64,000 bases of DNA from an uncultured Burkholderiales bacterium (lineage in GTDB: Bacteria > Pseudomonadota > Gammaproteobacteria > Burkholderiales > Eutrophovitaceae). Numbering within the stretch: the first letter of the stretch is position 1; each line of letters starts with the position of its first letter. The position numbers were made by a program, and so were the translations under genes. The notes under the pieces were generated by a model. The model had not been told where the DNA came from. It did not search any database and saw only the letters and a list, made by a program, of their open reading frames with translations. Shown piece after piece: positions 48,735 through 57,950 of the stretch. The DNA lies in contig CATOSA010000034.1 of assembly GCA_951812315.1 (NCBI GenBank), positions 1-64,000 of the forward strand. Direction: 5' to 3'.

Positions 48735-49517
48735 ATGTCCACTCTCTACTGGATTCTGCTTGCCACCCTCACGGGCGCAGTCCTGAGCGTCGCTGCCGCC
48801 GCGTCCCTCGCATTTCAGGTGTCTTCAGCACGGGTGTCACGGCTTATCAGCTATGCAGTCGGCGCAATGCTGGGCGCGGCATTTCTGGAAATTTTGCCCC
48901 GCGCATTCGAACTGACGTCGAGTATTCAACAGTTATCAGCGACCGTGCTGATCGGGATTTTGCTGTTTTTCGTGCTTGAGAAATTTGTTCTCTGGCGGCA
49001 TTGCCATGTCGAATCATGCGAAGCCCATGATCAGCATGAAGACCCAACAGATCATGGTCGCACCGGTCTGATGATTCTCGTCGGTGATACATTTCATAAT
49101 TTTGTTGACGGCATATTGATAGCGGCGGCTTTCATTGCAGACGTTCAACTTGGAATTGTTACGACAGTCGCCATCATTGCCCACGAAATTCCGCAGGAGG
49201 TCGGCGATTTCATGATCCTGTTGAATTCAGGTTACTCGCGCGCCCGTGCCCTGGCGTTTAATCTGCTTTCCAGCGCGGCGACTCTGGTCGGTGGTCTGCT
49301 TGCTTATTTCGCCCTGCAGTCGCTTCAAGGCCTGGTACCAACGCTATTGGGTCTCGCTGCGGCAAGCATGATCTACGTGTCCGTCGCCGACCTTATTCCG
49401 GGACTTCACAAGCGGCCGGAAATCGGTGCAACGGCGGAGCAGGTCGTGCTAATCGGACTCGGAATCGGTTCGATTGTGATCGTCGGGTTCCTGGTTAGCG
49501 GATCGTTTGCGCATTGA
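48735..49517 (+). CDS. ZIP family metal transporter
   Basis: Inner-membrane divalent metal importer of 260 residues with about eight hydrophobic segments. The ZIP signature helices are present: GDTFHNFVDGILIAAAF and IIAHEIPQEVGDFMILL carry the metal-binding His/Glu residues. A His/Asp-rich loop (RHCHVESCEAHDQHEDPTDH) sits between segments 3 and 4. Zinc or iron is likely. It lies between pgeF and phaC, where most relatives have no such gene. Confidence 0.9.
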   Translation: MSTLYWILLATLTGAVLSVAAAASLAFQVSSARVSRLISYAVGAMLGAAFLEILPRAFELTSSIQQLSATVLIGILLFFVLEKFVLWRHCHVESCEAHDQHEDPTDHGRTGLMILVGDTFHNFVDGILIAAAFIADVQLGIVTTVAIIAHEIPQEVGDFMILLNSGYSRARALAFNLLSSAATLVGGLLAYFALQSLQGLVPTLLGLAAASMIYVSVADLIPGLHKRPEIGATAEQVVLIGLGIGSIVIVGFLVSGSFAH

Positions 49518-49670
49518 ACGCCGCCGCTGCGGCGTACCGGCGAGCCACAGGAACAGCGCAAGCGGGAATACGCCGTAAAAAGTGAACGTCATCACGGCGC
49601 CGGTAATAGTCGGCTCGGTCGCCGCCATAATGATCGTCACATACAACCAGGCAATCGCAACAACGTACAC
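49449..49670 (-). CDS. Small conserved membrane protein
   Basis: 73 residues from a GTG at 49670, with two hydrophobic segments (residues 2-17 and 24-43) and a basic/acidic tail containing GTPQRRRSMRKRS. I recall similar small proteins in betaproteobacteria, but no function is known. Its 3' end overlaps the ZIP gene antisense by 69 bp. The hydrophobic pattern differs from a shadow of the ZIP frame, because most of the gene lies outside it. Confidence 0.55.
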   Translation of the reverse strand: MYVVAIAWLYVTIIMAATEPTITGAVMTFTFYGVFPLALFLWLAGTPQRRRSMRKRSANQEPDDHNRTDSESD

Positions 49671-49865
49671 TTGTTACCTCGCTAATTTCATCGCGTTGCT
49701 TTCATCGTGCTGCGTTCAAGTCATGAATCGGACAACTAATATTGAACCGGGTTATTTTCAAACCGGAGGATCTGGTGCAATCCTCAATTCCTGGCAGCAA
49801 GTGCGAATCGCCTGTCTTCAGACGAATAACGCTTCCACTGGCTATTCACAGCCGGTTGTCGTTGC

Positions 49866-51620
49866 ATGAAGTCCCCTCCTCCCGGGATCGACGATGCCTT
49901 GCAGGGTGCGCTCAACGCGCTGCATTCTCAATTATCGCAATTTGTCGGCTCACTTCCGCTGCGTGACTCGGACATCAGGGAACTAGCCGAGGAACTGGCG
50001 CGCTCGCCGCAGCTTCAACGTAATTTGACTGAACTGCAAGAACGCTACATTGCGCAGTGGACGCACATCATGCGCGGCAACGACGAGGCTTCGATCGGCG
50101 ATAGCGATGACGGCCGCGATTTCAGTGACAGGCGGTTCGCTGCGCCAGAATGGCATGAGATTCCGTGGTTCAAGACGATTCGTAACATTTACCTCCTGAA
50201 CTCCAGCTATCTGGAAGAGTTTTCCGAGCTACTGAGCCTGAACGCATCTGGCAAGAATCGTCTTGCTTTCGTATGCAAGCAGTTTGCTGATGCAATGTCG
50301 CCGGCGAACAATCCGGCGACCAATCCGCAGGCGCTCAGGCAAGCTTTCGCGAGCGACGGCGAGAGTTTCATTGACGGCGCGCAGATGTTCGCGGCAGATG
50401 TTGCGCGCGGGCAGATCTCGATGACCGATCAAACCGCTTTCGAAGTCGGCCGCAACATCGCCGTCACCCCCGGCGAGGTCATCTTCGAGAACGAGCTCAT
50501 TCAACTAATCCAGTATCGCGCAACGACCGGGCGCATCTATTCCCGACCACTGCTGATTGTTCCGCCTTTTATCAACAAGTACTACATACTCGATCTGCAG
50601 CAAAGTAACTCATTTGTTCGCTATTGCGTTGACCAGGGCATGACGACGTTCATCATTTCGTGGCGCAATATTCCCGACGAACTCGGCCATTTGACGTGGG
50701 ATGATTATCTGGACAAAGGTATTTTTGAGGCAATTCGGGCGGTCCGGAAGATATCCGGGATGGAGTCAATCAACACGCTAGGATTCTGCGTTGGAGGCAC
50801 CCTGCTCGCCACCGCTGTCAGCGTCCTTGCCGCCAAAGAAATGGATCACGTCAATTCCATGACGTTGCTTGCATCAATGCTCGATTTTTCCGATACGGGC
50901 GACATCAGCGTTTATGTGGACGAGACTTACGTCGAGCAAGTAGAACGACGCTACCGCGCTGGCGGTGTCGTTCCGGGTTCCCAGCTTTCAGGCTCATTTT
51001 CCTCACTGCGCGCCAATGAGCTAGTCTGGTTTTTTGTCGTGAACAACTATTTGCTCGGTAAAACGCCTCGCGCATTCGATCTTCTGTACTGGAATTCCGA
51101 TGCGGCAAACCTGCCTGGTCCGCTGTACGCGTACTATTTGCGCAATATGTATCTGGAGAACAAACTGCGTGTGCCCGGCGCACTCCAAATAAAGGGCCAG
51201 CCGATCGATCTGCGCGCTATAAAGGTACCTGCACTGCTCGTTGCTACCAAGGAAGACCATATCGTTCCCTGGAAAACTGCATACCATTCGGCGACTTTAC
51301 TCGGCGGCGACACCCGCTTTGTACTCGGCGCCAGCGGGCACGTCGCCGGGATCATTAATCCGGCATCTGCACACCGTCGCAAACACTGGATTGCGAGCGG
51401 TAATGACTTGTCGCCAGACCCGCAACGCTGGCTGGCGTCGGCGCAAGAAAAGAGCGGGAGTTGGTGGACACAGTGGATGCGCTGGTTGCAGCCGCTGGCA
51501 GGAAAACGCGTCCGCGTGCGCAAAACTCTGGGAAACAAACATTACGTTCCGCTTGAGCCGGCTCCTGGGCGCTATGTTAGTGAGCGGATAAGCCTCAGTG
51601 AAGATATTGGTAACGGCTAG
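49866..51620 (+). CDS. phaC: Class I poly(3-hydroxyalkanoate) synthase
   Basis: Polymerises (R)-3-hydroxyacyl-CoA into storage granules. The lipase-like box is GFCVGGTLLAT with nucleophile Cys308. Other conserved parts are PPFINKYYILDLQQSNSFVR, KEDHIVPWKTAY with the catalytic Asp, and GASGHVAGIINPA with the catalytic His. It is 584 residues long. phaA and phaB, which usually lie between phaC and phaR in betaproteobacteria, are absent here. Confidence 0.95.
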   Translation: MKSPPPGIDDALQGALNALHSQLSQFVGSLPLRDSDIRELAEELARSPQLQRNLTELQERYIAQWTHIMRGNDEASIGDSDDGRDFSDRRFAAPEWHEIPWFKTIRNIYLLNSSYLEEFSELLSLNASGKNRLAFVCKQFADAMSPANNPATNPQALRQAFASDGESFIDGAQMFAADVARGQISMTDQTAFEVGRNIAVTPGEVIFENELIQLIQYRATTGRIYSRPLLIVPPFINKYYILDLQQSNSFVRYCVDQGMTTFIISWRNIPDELGHLTWDDYLDKGIFEAIRAVRKISGMESINTLGFCVGGTLLATAVSVLAAKEMDHVNSMTLLASMLDFSDTGDISVYVDETYVEQVERRYRAGGVVPGSQLSGSFSSLRANELVWFFVVNNYLLGKTPRAFDLLYWNSDAANLPGPLYAYYLRNMYLENKLRVPGALQIKGQPIDLRAIKVPALLVATKEDHIVPWKTAYHSATLLGGDTRFVLGASGHVAGIINPASAHRRKHWIASGNDLSPDPQRWLASAQEKSGSWWTQWMRWLQPLAGKRVRVRKTLGNKHYVPLEPAPGRYVSERISLSEDIGNG

Positions 51621-51921
51621 CGATCAGATTTTGGCTCGCACAATACCGGCGCGCGAAACAACGGCGCGCGCAATAACCAGGAGAGTCGACAGTTCGGTCA
51701 AAACGCATTGTATTTGTCACCGTTGCAAATTTTTCCATCAATGGCGGCCAACATGTGCATTGATGCCCGGCGCCACGCTTCAAAATATGTGGATTTAGCG
51801 TTGGAATTGACTAACCAGAATGAAGAATCACTGCTAGTTGTCTGTTTTGATTATGAATTGTATGGAAATAGTGTGACGCTCCACGGCATTCGACAGCCAT
51901 TTTTGCGCATGGGAAGCAGCC

Positions 51922-51954
51922 AAAAAAAACCCCGACGAATAAAATTCATCGGGG
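51922..51954 (-). terminator. Strong intrinsic terminator on the minus strand
   Basis: Arms 51944-51954 and 51930-51940 pair over 11 bp with one G-T pair around a 3-base loop, followed by eight Ts on the minus strand. No minus-strand protein gene lies upstream of it, which implies a non-coding transcript. Confidence 0.8.
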
Positions 51955-52440
51955 TGAACCTTTACAAAAGGTGTGACCCTTAGGTAAAGGGGGAGGAGAC
52001 TTATGTTCTGCGTCCTCGCGGATTTCTCCGCTTTTCGCCCGGAACACCGCTCTGTTCGGTGATCTAGGCCGGTTAGCCGATATTCCGGTTAACCTGGAAT
52101 TCTGTCCCTGGCAATTCGAATCTCGCTTGAAACACGATTACCGTACGACTGTTTCGTGGCTCAACTTCCAGCCGCTTAATATACTTAAGGCAACTTCCAT
52201 ACCAGCATTGGATGCTGGCGTGCAGCCAAACCTCTTCTAGCGATTACGACGGTCAGTGCCAGACCCTGAAACAAACCCTGTCGGGAGCTGCATGACCGAC
52301 TTCACTCAGCCTTGTTCACCTATTGTTCGTCGCCACAATTAAATCAGGCTAATCTGAGCGAACTTAAACATCTGACTTCATTGAATACAATTAGTTCTCA
52401 GGGTCGAACATTTAGTAAATAATATTGCAGCGCAACATCG
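51955..52440 (-). ncRNA. Candidate structured RNA upstream of the minus-strand terminator
   Basis: The stretch leading into the terminator on the minus strand has several stable hairpins and only very short ORFs. I compared it from memory with RNase P RNA, tmRNA, SRP RNA and 6S RNA and saw no match. The 5' end is unknown; 52440 is an outer limit only. Confidence 0.3.
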
Positions 52441-52524
52441 ATATTATGCTCAGCGGCGCCAGCTCGTGTCAACATTGATTTTGCGCGATGCACGACGTGC
52501 TGTTCGACCACGTTTTCAGATGGT

Positions 52525-52530
52525 TATAAT
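52525..52530 (+). promoter_or_regulatory. Putative phaR -10 box
   Basis: A perfect TATAAT lies 90 bp before the phaR start. The -35 at the right spacing (GTTCGA, 52502-52507) is weak. PhaR may autoregulate here. Confidence 0.45.
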
Positions 52531-52619
52531 CCCCTCTCACGCATTGCGTCACGCTTGAAGGGAAGACTTGCCAGATGGCGTTTCACCGATAGCGACGAAC
52601 CCGTTGGGAGGGCAAGCCA

Positions 52620-53225
52620 GTGGCTGCAGAAACCAGATTGATCAAGAAATATCCGAATCGCCGCCTGTATGACACCACCACCAGTAGCTACATTACGCTC
52701 GTGGACGTAAAGCAACTGGTGCTCGATCACGTCAAATTCAAGGTGGTCGACGCAAAGAGCGAGGAGGATCTGACACGCAGCATCCTGCTACAGATCATTC
52801 TCGAAGAGGAAGGTTCAGGGGTACCGATTTTTTCCTCTGAGATGCTGTGCCAAATCATTCGCTTCTATGGTCATGCCCTCCAGGAAATGATGGGTGGATA
52901 TTTGGAAAAGAATATCCAGACATTCATGGAGATACAGAACAAGCTGCAAGATCAGGGCGTTACCAAGCTGGGTGACAACCCAATGCTTAATTCCGAGGCC
53001 TACTCTCAGTTCGTGAAAATGCAGGGACCGGCGATTCAGGGTTTGATGTCCAACTATCTGGAGCAGAGCGCGAGTGCTTTCCTGGATATGCAGCAGCAAA
53101 TGCAAAAACAGGCTCGTAACATGTTTGGAAATTTTGCGTTTTCCGGTATGCCCGGCGCGGACGCCGGAGAAAAGAAGAGCAGTGATGTTTCATCCGCTGC
53201 GGATGACGCGCCGGAAGAAAAATAG
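52620..53225 (+). CDS. phaR: Polyhydroxyalkanoate synthesis repressor PhaR
   Basis: DNA- and PHB-binding regulator that controls phasin expression. The conserved N-terminal domain is RLIKKYPNRRLYDTTTSSYI, and a PHB-accumulation regulatory domain follows (residues about 65-110). A Gln/Met-rich C-terminus (FLDMQQQMQKQARNMFG) completes 201 residues. The GTG start at 52620 follows GGGAGGG. Confidence 0.94.
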   Translation: MAAETRLIKKYPNRRLYDTTTSSYITLVDVKQLVLDHVKFKVVDAKSEEDLTRSILLQIILEEEGSGVPIFSSEMLCQIIRFYGHALQEMMGGYLEKNIQTFMEIQNKLQDQGVTKLGDNPMLNSEAYSQFVKMQGPAIQGLMSNYLEQSASAFLDMQQQMQKQARNMFGNFAFSGMPGADAGEKKSSDVSSAADDAPEEK

Positions 53226-53504
53226 ACCGTTCAGGATATGCGGATTTGCAGGTTCTTGCTTCGCTGAAGCGTTACGCAAGATATCGAATTGGCAACGCAA
53301 GCCCGTGCAAGTGCGCCCTCGCCTCGCCTTCAGACTTTTCTCTTTGAACGCAAGTGTCCCGCGGGGCTGATGCTCTTGGCGTTAGTGGGCCGCAATGATC
53401 TTTCCGGATCGGCGTGCTCAAGACCGCCCGACAGCACCTCGGGCTTTCGTTCCGAGCCATTGTTGCCAGCCTGTACGTTCTGCCTTCAGCCGGTAGCCTG
53501 AGTC

Positions 53505-53897
53505 GTGTGGCAGGCACTCAAGGAGCGCGTGGCACGACTCAAACGCGATACCGTCGCGATCTGGTTTGCTTGCCGCGACCGGCGGACACCGTGGGCGGCC
53601 CGCATACTCGGTTTGCTTATCATCGGCTATGCGCTGTCACCTATAGATCTGATTCCAGATTTCATTCCAGTCATCGGCTATCTGGATGAGTTGATACTGA
53701 TTCCGGCCGGTTTGTGGATCCTCCTCAAACTTATTCCGGAGCAGGTTCTTTACGAAAGCCGTGAAAAGGCCGAAGTCTGGCTTGCCGCCGGAAACTCGAA
53801 ACCGCGTAGCGCACTGGGTGCGTTGATCGTGATCCTCATCTGGATCATGATCGCCTGGTGGCTGGTTTTGATATTTGCGACCCCTTTGGGCGAATAA
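53505..53897 (+). CDS. YkvA/DUF1232 family membrane protein
   Basis: 130 residues from a GTG at 53505. The DUF1232 core IGYALSPIDLIPDFIPVIGY is unmistakable, followed by a hydrophobic segment (LDELILIPAGLWILLKLIP) and a second at the C-terminus. The function is unknown. The 279-bp gap from phaR holds no supported gene. Confidence 0.88.
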   Translation: MWQALKERVARLKRDTVAIWFACRDRRTPWAARILGLLIIGYALSPIDLIPDFIPVIGYLDELILIPAGLWILLKLIPEQVLYESREKAEVWLAAGNSKPRSALGALIVILIWIMIAWWLVLIFATPLGE

Positions 53898-53934
53898 GCG
53901 CGATCGGCCGCTGACAGCAACGCCAAAGGAAACC

Positions 53935-55890
53935 TTATTCGGCCCGTGCCGAGACTTCCAGTTCCGATCCACGCAGGAAATTGCAAACCTCATCTTCGTC
54001 GCGCGTTCGATGCATAGGCGGCAAGCTTTGCCAGATTCGCCGTCCATAGGGCTTGGAAATCAGCCTGGGGTCACATATCATCAGGGCACCACGATCACTT
54101 TCGTCGCGAATCAAGCGCCCGGCACCTTGCCTCAGATTGATGGCCGCCTCAGGTAGCTGATACTCCATGAATGCATTGCGCCCTTCGCGATTGATTTTTG
54201 CAATGCGTGCGGCGAGTACAGGGTCGTCCGGAGGCGCAAATGGAAGGCGGTCGATAATCACCAGCGAAAGCGCTTCGCCGCGTACATCCACACCTTCCCA
54301 AAACGACTGGCTTCCAAGCAATATTGCATTGCCCAGGTGCCGAAAGCGCTCGAGTAACTCGGAGCGTGACCCGTCACCTTGCATCATTACCGGGTAGTCC
54401 GCGCTCCTCGCCTTCATCCCCTGAAGCAGTAATTCGCGGGCTTCGCGCATTGCCCTGAGACTGGTGAACAGGAAAAACGTATGCCCTCCGGCCGCCTGAA
54501 TCAATGGCAAGGCTGCATTGACAACCGATTCGGTATATCCATCGCTGTTCGGGTCGGGCATTTTCGCCGGCACATAAAGCAAAGCCTGATTCTGGTAATC
54601 GAATGGACTATCCCAGGTCTTCGTTTCCGCGTCTTCCAGTCCCAGCTGTGCCTGGTAGTGAGAAAAATTCTGGCGCACAGACAGGGTTGCCGACGTAAAT
54701 ATCCAGGCTCGCGGGTGGCCCGACAACTGATTCCTGAAGATGTCGGCGACCGACAAAGGCGTTGAGTTCAGGTGCACCGAGCCGCCAAATATTTCAAGCC
54801 ACCGGACCCGTTCGGCGTCATCTTCGTCTCGCCAGTTGTCCAGAGTCGCTAGCTGATCCGTCGCACGTTCCCAAAGGTGATGCAGACCTTCAGAGTGCTC
54901 TGCTTGCGCTTCCAGTTGCGCGATCAGCTCACGCAACGCCTCGTCCACATGCTCGAGACCCAGGGAAAATTCGTTGCCTTCATGTGCCTGGCGATAGGTT
55001 TTACGCGTGGACTGTCTCGGAAACTGCAAACGCAGATCGCGCGCCGCTTTCTCCAGTGCTTGCGCTACTTCGGTTAATCCACCCGCACTTGCTGCACTGA
55101 TTGCAGCCTCGACGCGAGTGTCCCTGCCCAGTTCAACAAACTGATTGGTGGAAATGTTGTCTCCAAAAAACAGGCTGGCTGTTTCGGGAAGTTGATGGGC
55201 TTCGTCAAAAATAATGGTGTTGCTGGCCGGCAACAGTTCTCCAGAACCTTCATCCCGCAGTACCAGATCCGCAAAGAACAGGTGGTGATTGACGACGACC
55301 ACGTCGGCCTCGAGCGCTTGCTTGCGCGCCTCCAGCACGAAGCATTTCGAATGATATGGGCAATCGCCGCCTAGACAGTTTTCCCGCGTCGAGGTTACTG
55401 CCGGCCAGACCGTGGCATCCTCGGGCACTTGAGCGAGGCCGCTTCGGTCACCTGTTTTGGAAACGCGTGCGTAGCTGTCAATGTGCGCCAGGTGTACAAC
55501 ATCGTCAGGTGATTCAAAACGGCCATCAGCTTTTGCCCTTTCCAGGTGATGATGGCAAATGTAGTTCGCACGCCCCTTGAGTAATGCGACGGTAACAGGC
55601 GCGGACAGGGCTTTTCGAACCATTGGGATATCCCGGTCAAAAAGCTGGTCCTGCAACGTTTTCGTTCCGGTCGATATGATCACCTTGCCGCCGTGCGTCA
55701 GCGCCGGGATCAAATATGCAAACGTCTTCCCTGTACCGGTACCGGCTTCGGCTATCAGAATCGACGTATCTTCAATCGCGCCTGTTACTGCTTGAGCCAT
55801 TTCCAGTTGTTGCTCGCGCAAGCGATAGCCAGGAATAGCGCGAGAAAGAACCCCGTTCTCGCCGAAAATATCGTCAAGCGAGAGCGTCAC
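53935..55890 (-). CDS. ATP-dependent DNA helicase, DinG/YoaA family
   Basis: XPD-like superfamily 2 helicase of 651 residues. Walker A is AEAGTGTGKTFAYL and the DEAH box is IIFDEAHQLPE. Cysteines for an iron-sulfur cluster are in NYICHHHLE, NCLGGDCPYHSKC. Motif VI is EAAINLRQGAGRLIRDESDR. The spacing suits YoaA better than DinG. The GTG start at 55890 overlaps the TGA of a short upstream reading frame (GTGA). Confidence 0.9.
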   Translation of the reverse strand: MTLSLDDIFGENGVLSRAIPGYRLREQQLEMAQAVTGAIEDTSILIAEAGTGTGKTFAYLIPALTHGGKVIISTGTKTLQDQLFDRDIPMVRKALSAPVTVALLKGRANYICHHHLERAKADGRFESPDDVVHLAHIDSYARVSKTGDRSGLAQVPEDATVWPAVTSTRENCLGGDCPYHSKCFVLEARKQALEADVVVVNHHLFFADLVLRDEGSGELLPASNTIIFDEAHQLPETASLFFGDNISTNQFVELGRDTRVEAAISAASAGGLTEVAQALEKAARDLRLQFPRQSTRKTYRQAHEGNEFSLGLEHVDEALRELIAQLEAQAEHSEGLHHLWERATDQLATLDNWRDEDDAERVRWLEIFGGSVHLNSTPLSVADIFRNQLSGHPRAWIFTSATLSVRQNFSHYQAQLGLEDAETKTWDSPFDYQNQALLYVPAKMPDPNSDGYTESVVNAALPLIQAAGGHTFFLFTSLRAMREARELLLQGMKARSADYPVMMQGDGSRSELLERFRHLGNAILLGSQSFWEGVDVRGEALSLVIIDRLPFAPPDDPVLAARIAKINREGRNAFMEYQLPEAAINLRQGAGRLIRDESDRGALMICDPRLISKPYGRRIWQSLPPMHRTRDEDEVCNFLRGSELEVSARAE

Positions 55891-56087
55891 GTATTACTTG
55901 CCCGGCAACCGGCAAGCCGGGGTAAAGGTTGCACTGACATTTTGGGAGAACCGACCATTGCGTGATTTTCCAGTAAAAGAAACGAACACGCCAATTCACC
56001 GCGATTGTTAACTTGCCTCGACCGTAGCAAAGCGCGCATTTCTTCGAACTTCAGAAGCCGCAATATACCGTCGAGTACTAATTGCAT
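55887..56087 (-). CDS. Short reading frame overlapping the helicase start (doubtful)
   Basis: A 66-codon frame (MQLVLDGILRLLKFEEMRALL...) whose TGA overlaps the helicase GTG start in a GTGA arrangement, a common sign of coupling. I do not recognise the product and codon use is unremarkable, so it may be fortuitous. Confidence 0.2.
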   Translation of the reverse strand: MQLVLDGILRLLKFEEMRALLRSRQVNNRGELACSFLLLENHAMVGSPKMSVQPLPRLAGCRASNT

Positions 56088-56253
56088 CGTTGGTGGCGGT
56101 ACCAGGTACCGCGGATGGCATCCATCACGGGAGCAAATGGAACGCTGCATAATACTCGCGCACGGCATTCCTCATTCGCGCACACCATTCCGTCGACTGT
56201 CGGTGCACAATTTCCGATCCTCATCGCACGGCGCCGCAATCTGGGATAGCATT
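55891..56253. other. Helicase/membrane-protein intergenic region
   Basis: 363 bp between divergent genes. Apart from the doubtful short minus-strand frame I see no gene, tRNA or clear terminator. Confidence 0.4.
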
Positions 56254-56688
56254 ATGATCATGATTGCACGTCTCAATTTTTTGTTAGCAGTTTCTGTGTC
56301 AGTAGTGCTTGCGTTTTATGTTGTCGGTCGTTTTGTGCTTTACGCCCTTATCGTCCGAATTGCGCCGGAATTCGCACCCTATTTTGTCGCCGCATTTGCG
56401 CTGTCTGCACTTATGTTGACGGTTTTAATACTCGCAAAGACCGTGATAAGGCTGGAGCGTACGTCGGTCGCAGCGCGCAAACTAAGTGCTCGCCCCGCGA
56501 CCTTCCTGGCCCAGGCTGTAATCTATCTTGGGCATGCGCTCGCAATTTATGGCGTGTATGTGTTCTTCACGATGGCGAGCGACAGCACAACCTGGGTCGT
56601 TTGGGTGCTTGCCGGCACGCTGTACCTGGCGGGCATAGCCATTGCAATTGCGGACTGGCGAAAGCGTGCGCTGTCTGTCTCTGCCTGA
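56254..56688 (+). CDS. Hypothetical four-helix membrane protein
   Basis: 144 residues from the ATG at 56254 with four hydrophobic segments: LNFLLAVSVSVVLAFYVVG, APYFVAAFALSALMLTVLIL, FLAQAVIYLGHALAIYGVYV and WVVWVLAGTLYLAGIAIAI. I do not recognise the family. It sits 11 bp upstream of ilvE and may be co-transcribed. An upstream extension of the frame has no membrane character and is probably not translated. Confidence 0.55.
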   Translation: MIMIARLNFLLAVSVSVVLAFYVVGRFVLYALIVRIAPEFAPYFVAAFALSALMLTVLILAKTVIRLERTSVAARKLSARPATFLAQAVIYLGHALAIYGVYVFFTMASDSTTWVVWVLAGTLYLAGIAIAIADWRKRALSVSA

Positions 56689-56699
56689 ACCCAAATCGA

Positions 56700-57806
56700 A
56701 TGCAAATCCGAATCGAACCGCTTACGAATCCGCGCCCGGTTGAATTTCCCCCGGAACTCGGCTTTGGCCGTTACTTCACCAATCGAATGTTTACGCAGCG
56801 CTACTCACCTGATGACGGGTGGCACGATGCAGCAATTGTTGCCTATCAACCGCTTGCGCTTGATCCGGCATCTCATGTTTTGCACTGTGGGCAAGATGTT
56901 TTCGAGGGCATCAAAGCCTACCCTCGCCCACAATCTGGTGCGAGTTTCTTTCGTATCGATCAAAACGTTGCGCGGTTCAATCATTCCGCGACGCGCATGG
57001 GCATGCCCGTTATCGATCCTGAATTGCACATCGAGGCCATTGAGCAACTGGTTCGTATGGAGCGTGACTGGATTCCGAATCAGCCGGGCTCGGCGCTGTA
57101 TATCCGCCCGGTCATGTTGGCCACGGAGAAGACGCTAGAGGTCCGGGCGAGCCGTACTTTTATGCATTTCGTTATTCTCAGTCCGGTTGGGCCCTATTTT
57201 GGCAGTGGGTTAGCGCCGGTACCGGTTTTCATATCGCACGATTATGTTCGTGCCATGCGCGGCGGAACAGGCGAAGCAAAGACCATCGCAAATTACGCGG
57301 GTTCTATCTTTGTTACTGAAGAGGCCCGCGCCAGAGGTTTCCAACAGGTGTTATGGCTGGATGCGGTAGAACGACGTTACGTCGAAGAAGTCGGCGGGAT
57401 GAATATCGCCTTTGTTTACGATGGCAAGCAGGTACGCACACCTGCACTGTCCGGGAGCATACTGCCCGGTGTCACCCGCGAATCCATTTTGCAGTTGGCT
57501 CCCGATCTTGGGTTCGAGGCGACCGAAGACCGTATTGATGTACACGAGATGCTTGCGGACATTGAGTCTGGACGCATCACCGAGGCATTCGCAATGGGGA
57601 CTGGTGCTGTCATCTCGCTGGTTGGCCGTTTTGGCTACAAAGAAAAAGAATATGTCATCAATGACAACCGGACGGGACCCGTCGCCCAGCGCTTGTTCGA
57701 GGCGCTTACCGACATCCAGTATGGCCGGGTTGCCGACCCATATGGCTGGACCCGTAATATCTCGGTTGATGCTGTTGACAGTGCGCAAAGTGTTGCCCGC
57801 GCGTGA
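56700..57806 (+). CDS. ilvE: Branched-chain amino acid aminotransferase (type II)
   Basis: PLP enzyme for the last step of Leu/Ile/Val synthesis. The ATG start at 56700 (MQIRIEPLTNPRP) gives 368 residues, the length of the longer BCAT subgroup. Substrate- and cofactor-binding blocks include FEGIKAYPRPQSGASFFR, GEAKTIANYAGSIF (containing the PLP lysine), VEEVGGMNIAFVYDG and EAFAMGTGAVISLVG. Confidence 0.93.
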   Translation: MQIRIEPLTNPRPVEFPPELGFGRYFTNRMFTQRYSPDDGWHDAAIVAYQPLALDPASHVLHCGQDVFEGIKAYPRPQSGASFFRIDQNVARFNHSATRMGMPVIDPELHIEAIEQLVRMERDWIPNQPGSALYIRPVMLATEKTLEVRASRTFMHFVILSPVGPYFGSGLAPVPVFISHDYVRAMRGGTGEAKTIANYAGSIFVTEEARARGFQQVLWLDAVERRYVEEVGGMNIAFVYDGKQVRTPALSGSILPGVTRESILQLAPDLGFEATEDRIDVHEMLADIESGRITEAFAMGTGAVISLVGRFGYKEKEYVINDNRTGPVAQRLFEALTDIQYGRVADPYGWTRNISVDAVDSAQSVARA

Positions 57807-57950
57807 CCGCAGGGTGTACGGCCGCTTTGCGGTACATCAGGGCAATGCACCGGTCTCAATCAATACGCAGGGCTGGCGTGGTCGCGGTTCAGCAATAACA
57901 GAGTTGGCCTGGGCGCAAGGAAGACGCAACCGTGCTGGCGTTCGCAAGGC

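Larger units (their letters stand above)
51621..52619. other. phaC-phaR intergenic region, structured and non-coding
   Basis: About 1 kb with no supported protein gene, AT-richer than its surroundings. It contains a strong minus-strand terminator (51922-51954) and hairpins including CCAGCAT-TGG-ATGCTGG (52202-52218), a 9-bp stem at 52070-52093, GCGGA/TCCGC (52018-52031) and CACCG/CGGTG (52045-52061). A purine-rich Shine-Dalgarno-like stretch precedes an ATG at 52003 (19 codons). A TATAAT box for phaR lies at the right end. Confidence 0.6.

Noticed and set aside
52003-52062. 19-codon plus-strand ORF with a strong Shine-Dalgarno-like purine run
   Set aside because: No recognisable peptide and it overlaps the hairpins of the candidate antisense RNA; too short to support.
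51955-52440. RNase P RNA, tmRNA, SRP RNA or 6S RNA
   Set aside because: None of the conserved core words of these RNAs, including a tmRNA tag or CCA end, could be found on either strand.
53226-53504. Possible gene between phaR and ykvA
   Set aside because: Only short frames without motifs or good starts; treated as intergenic.
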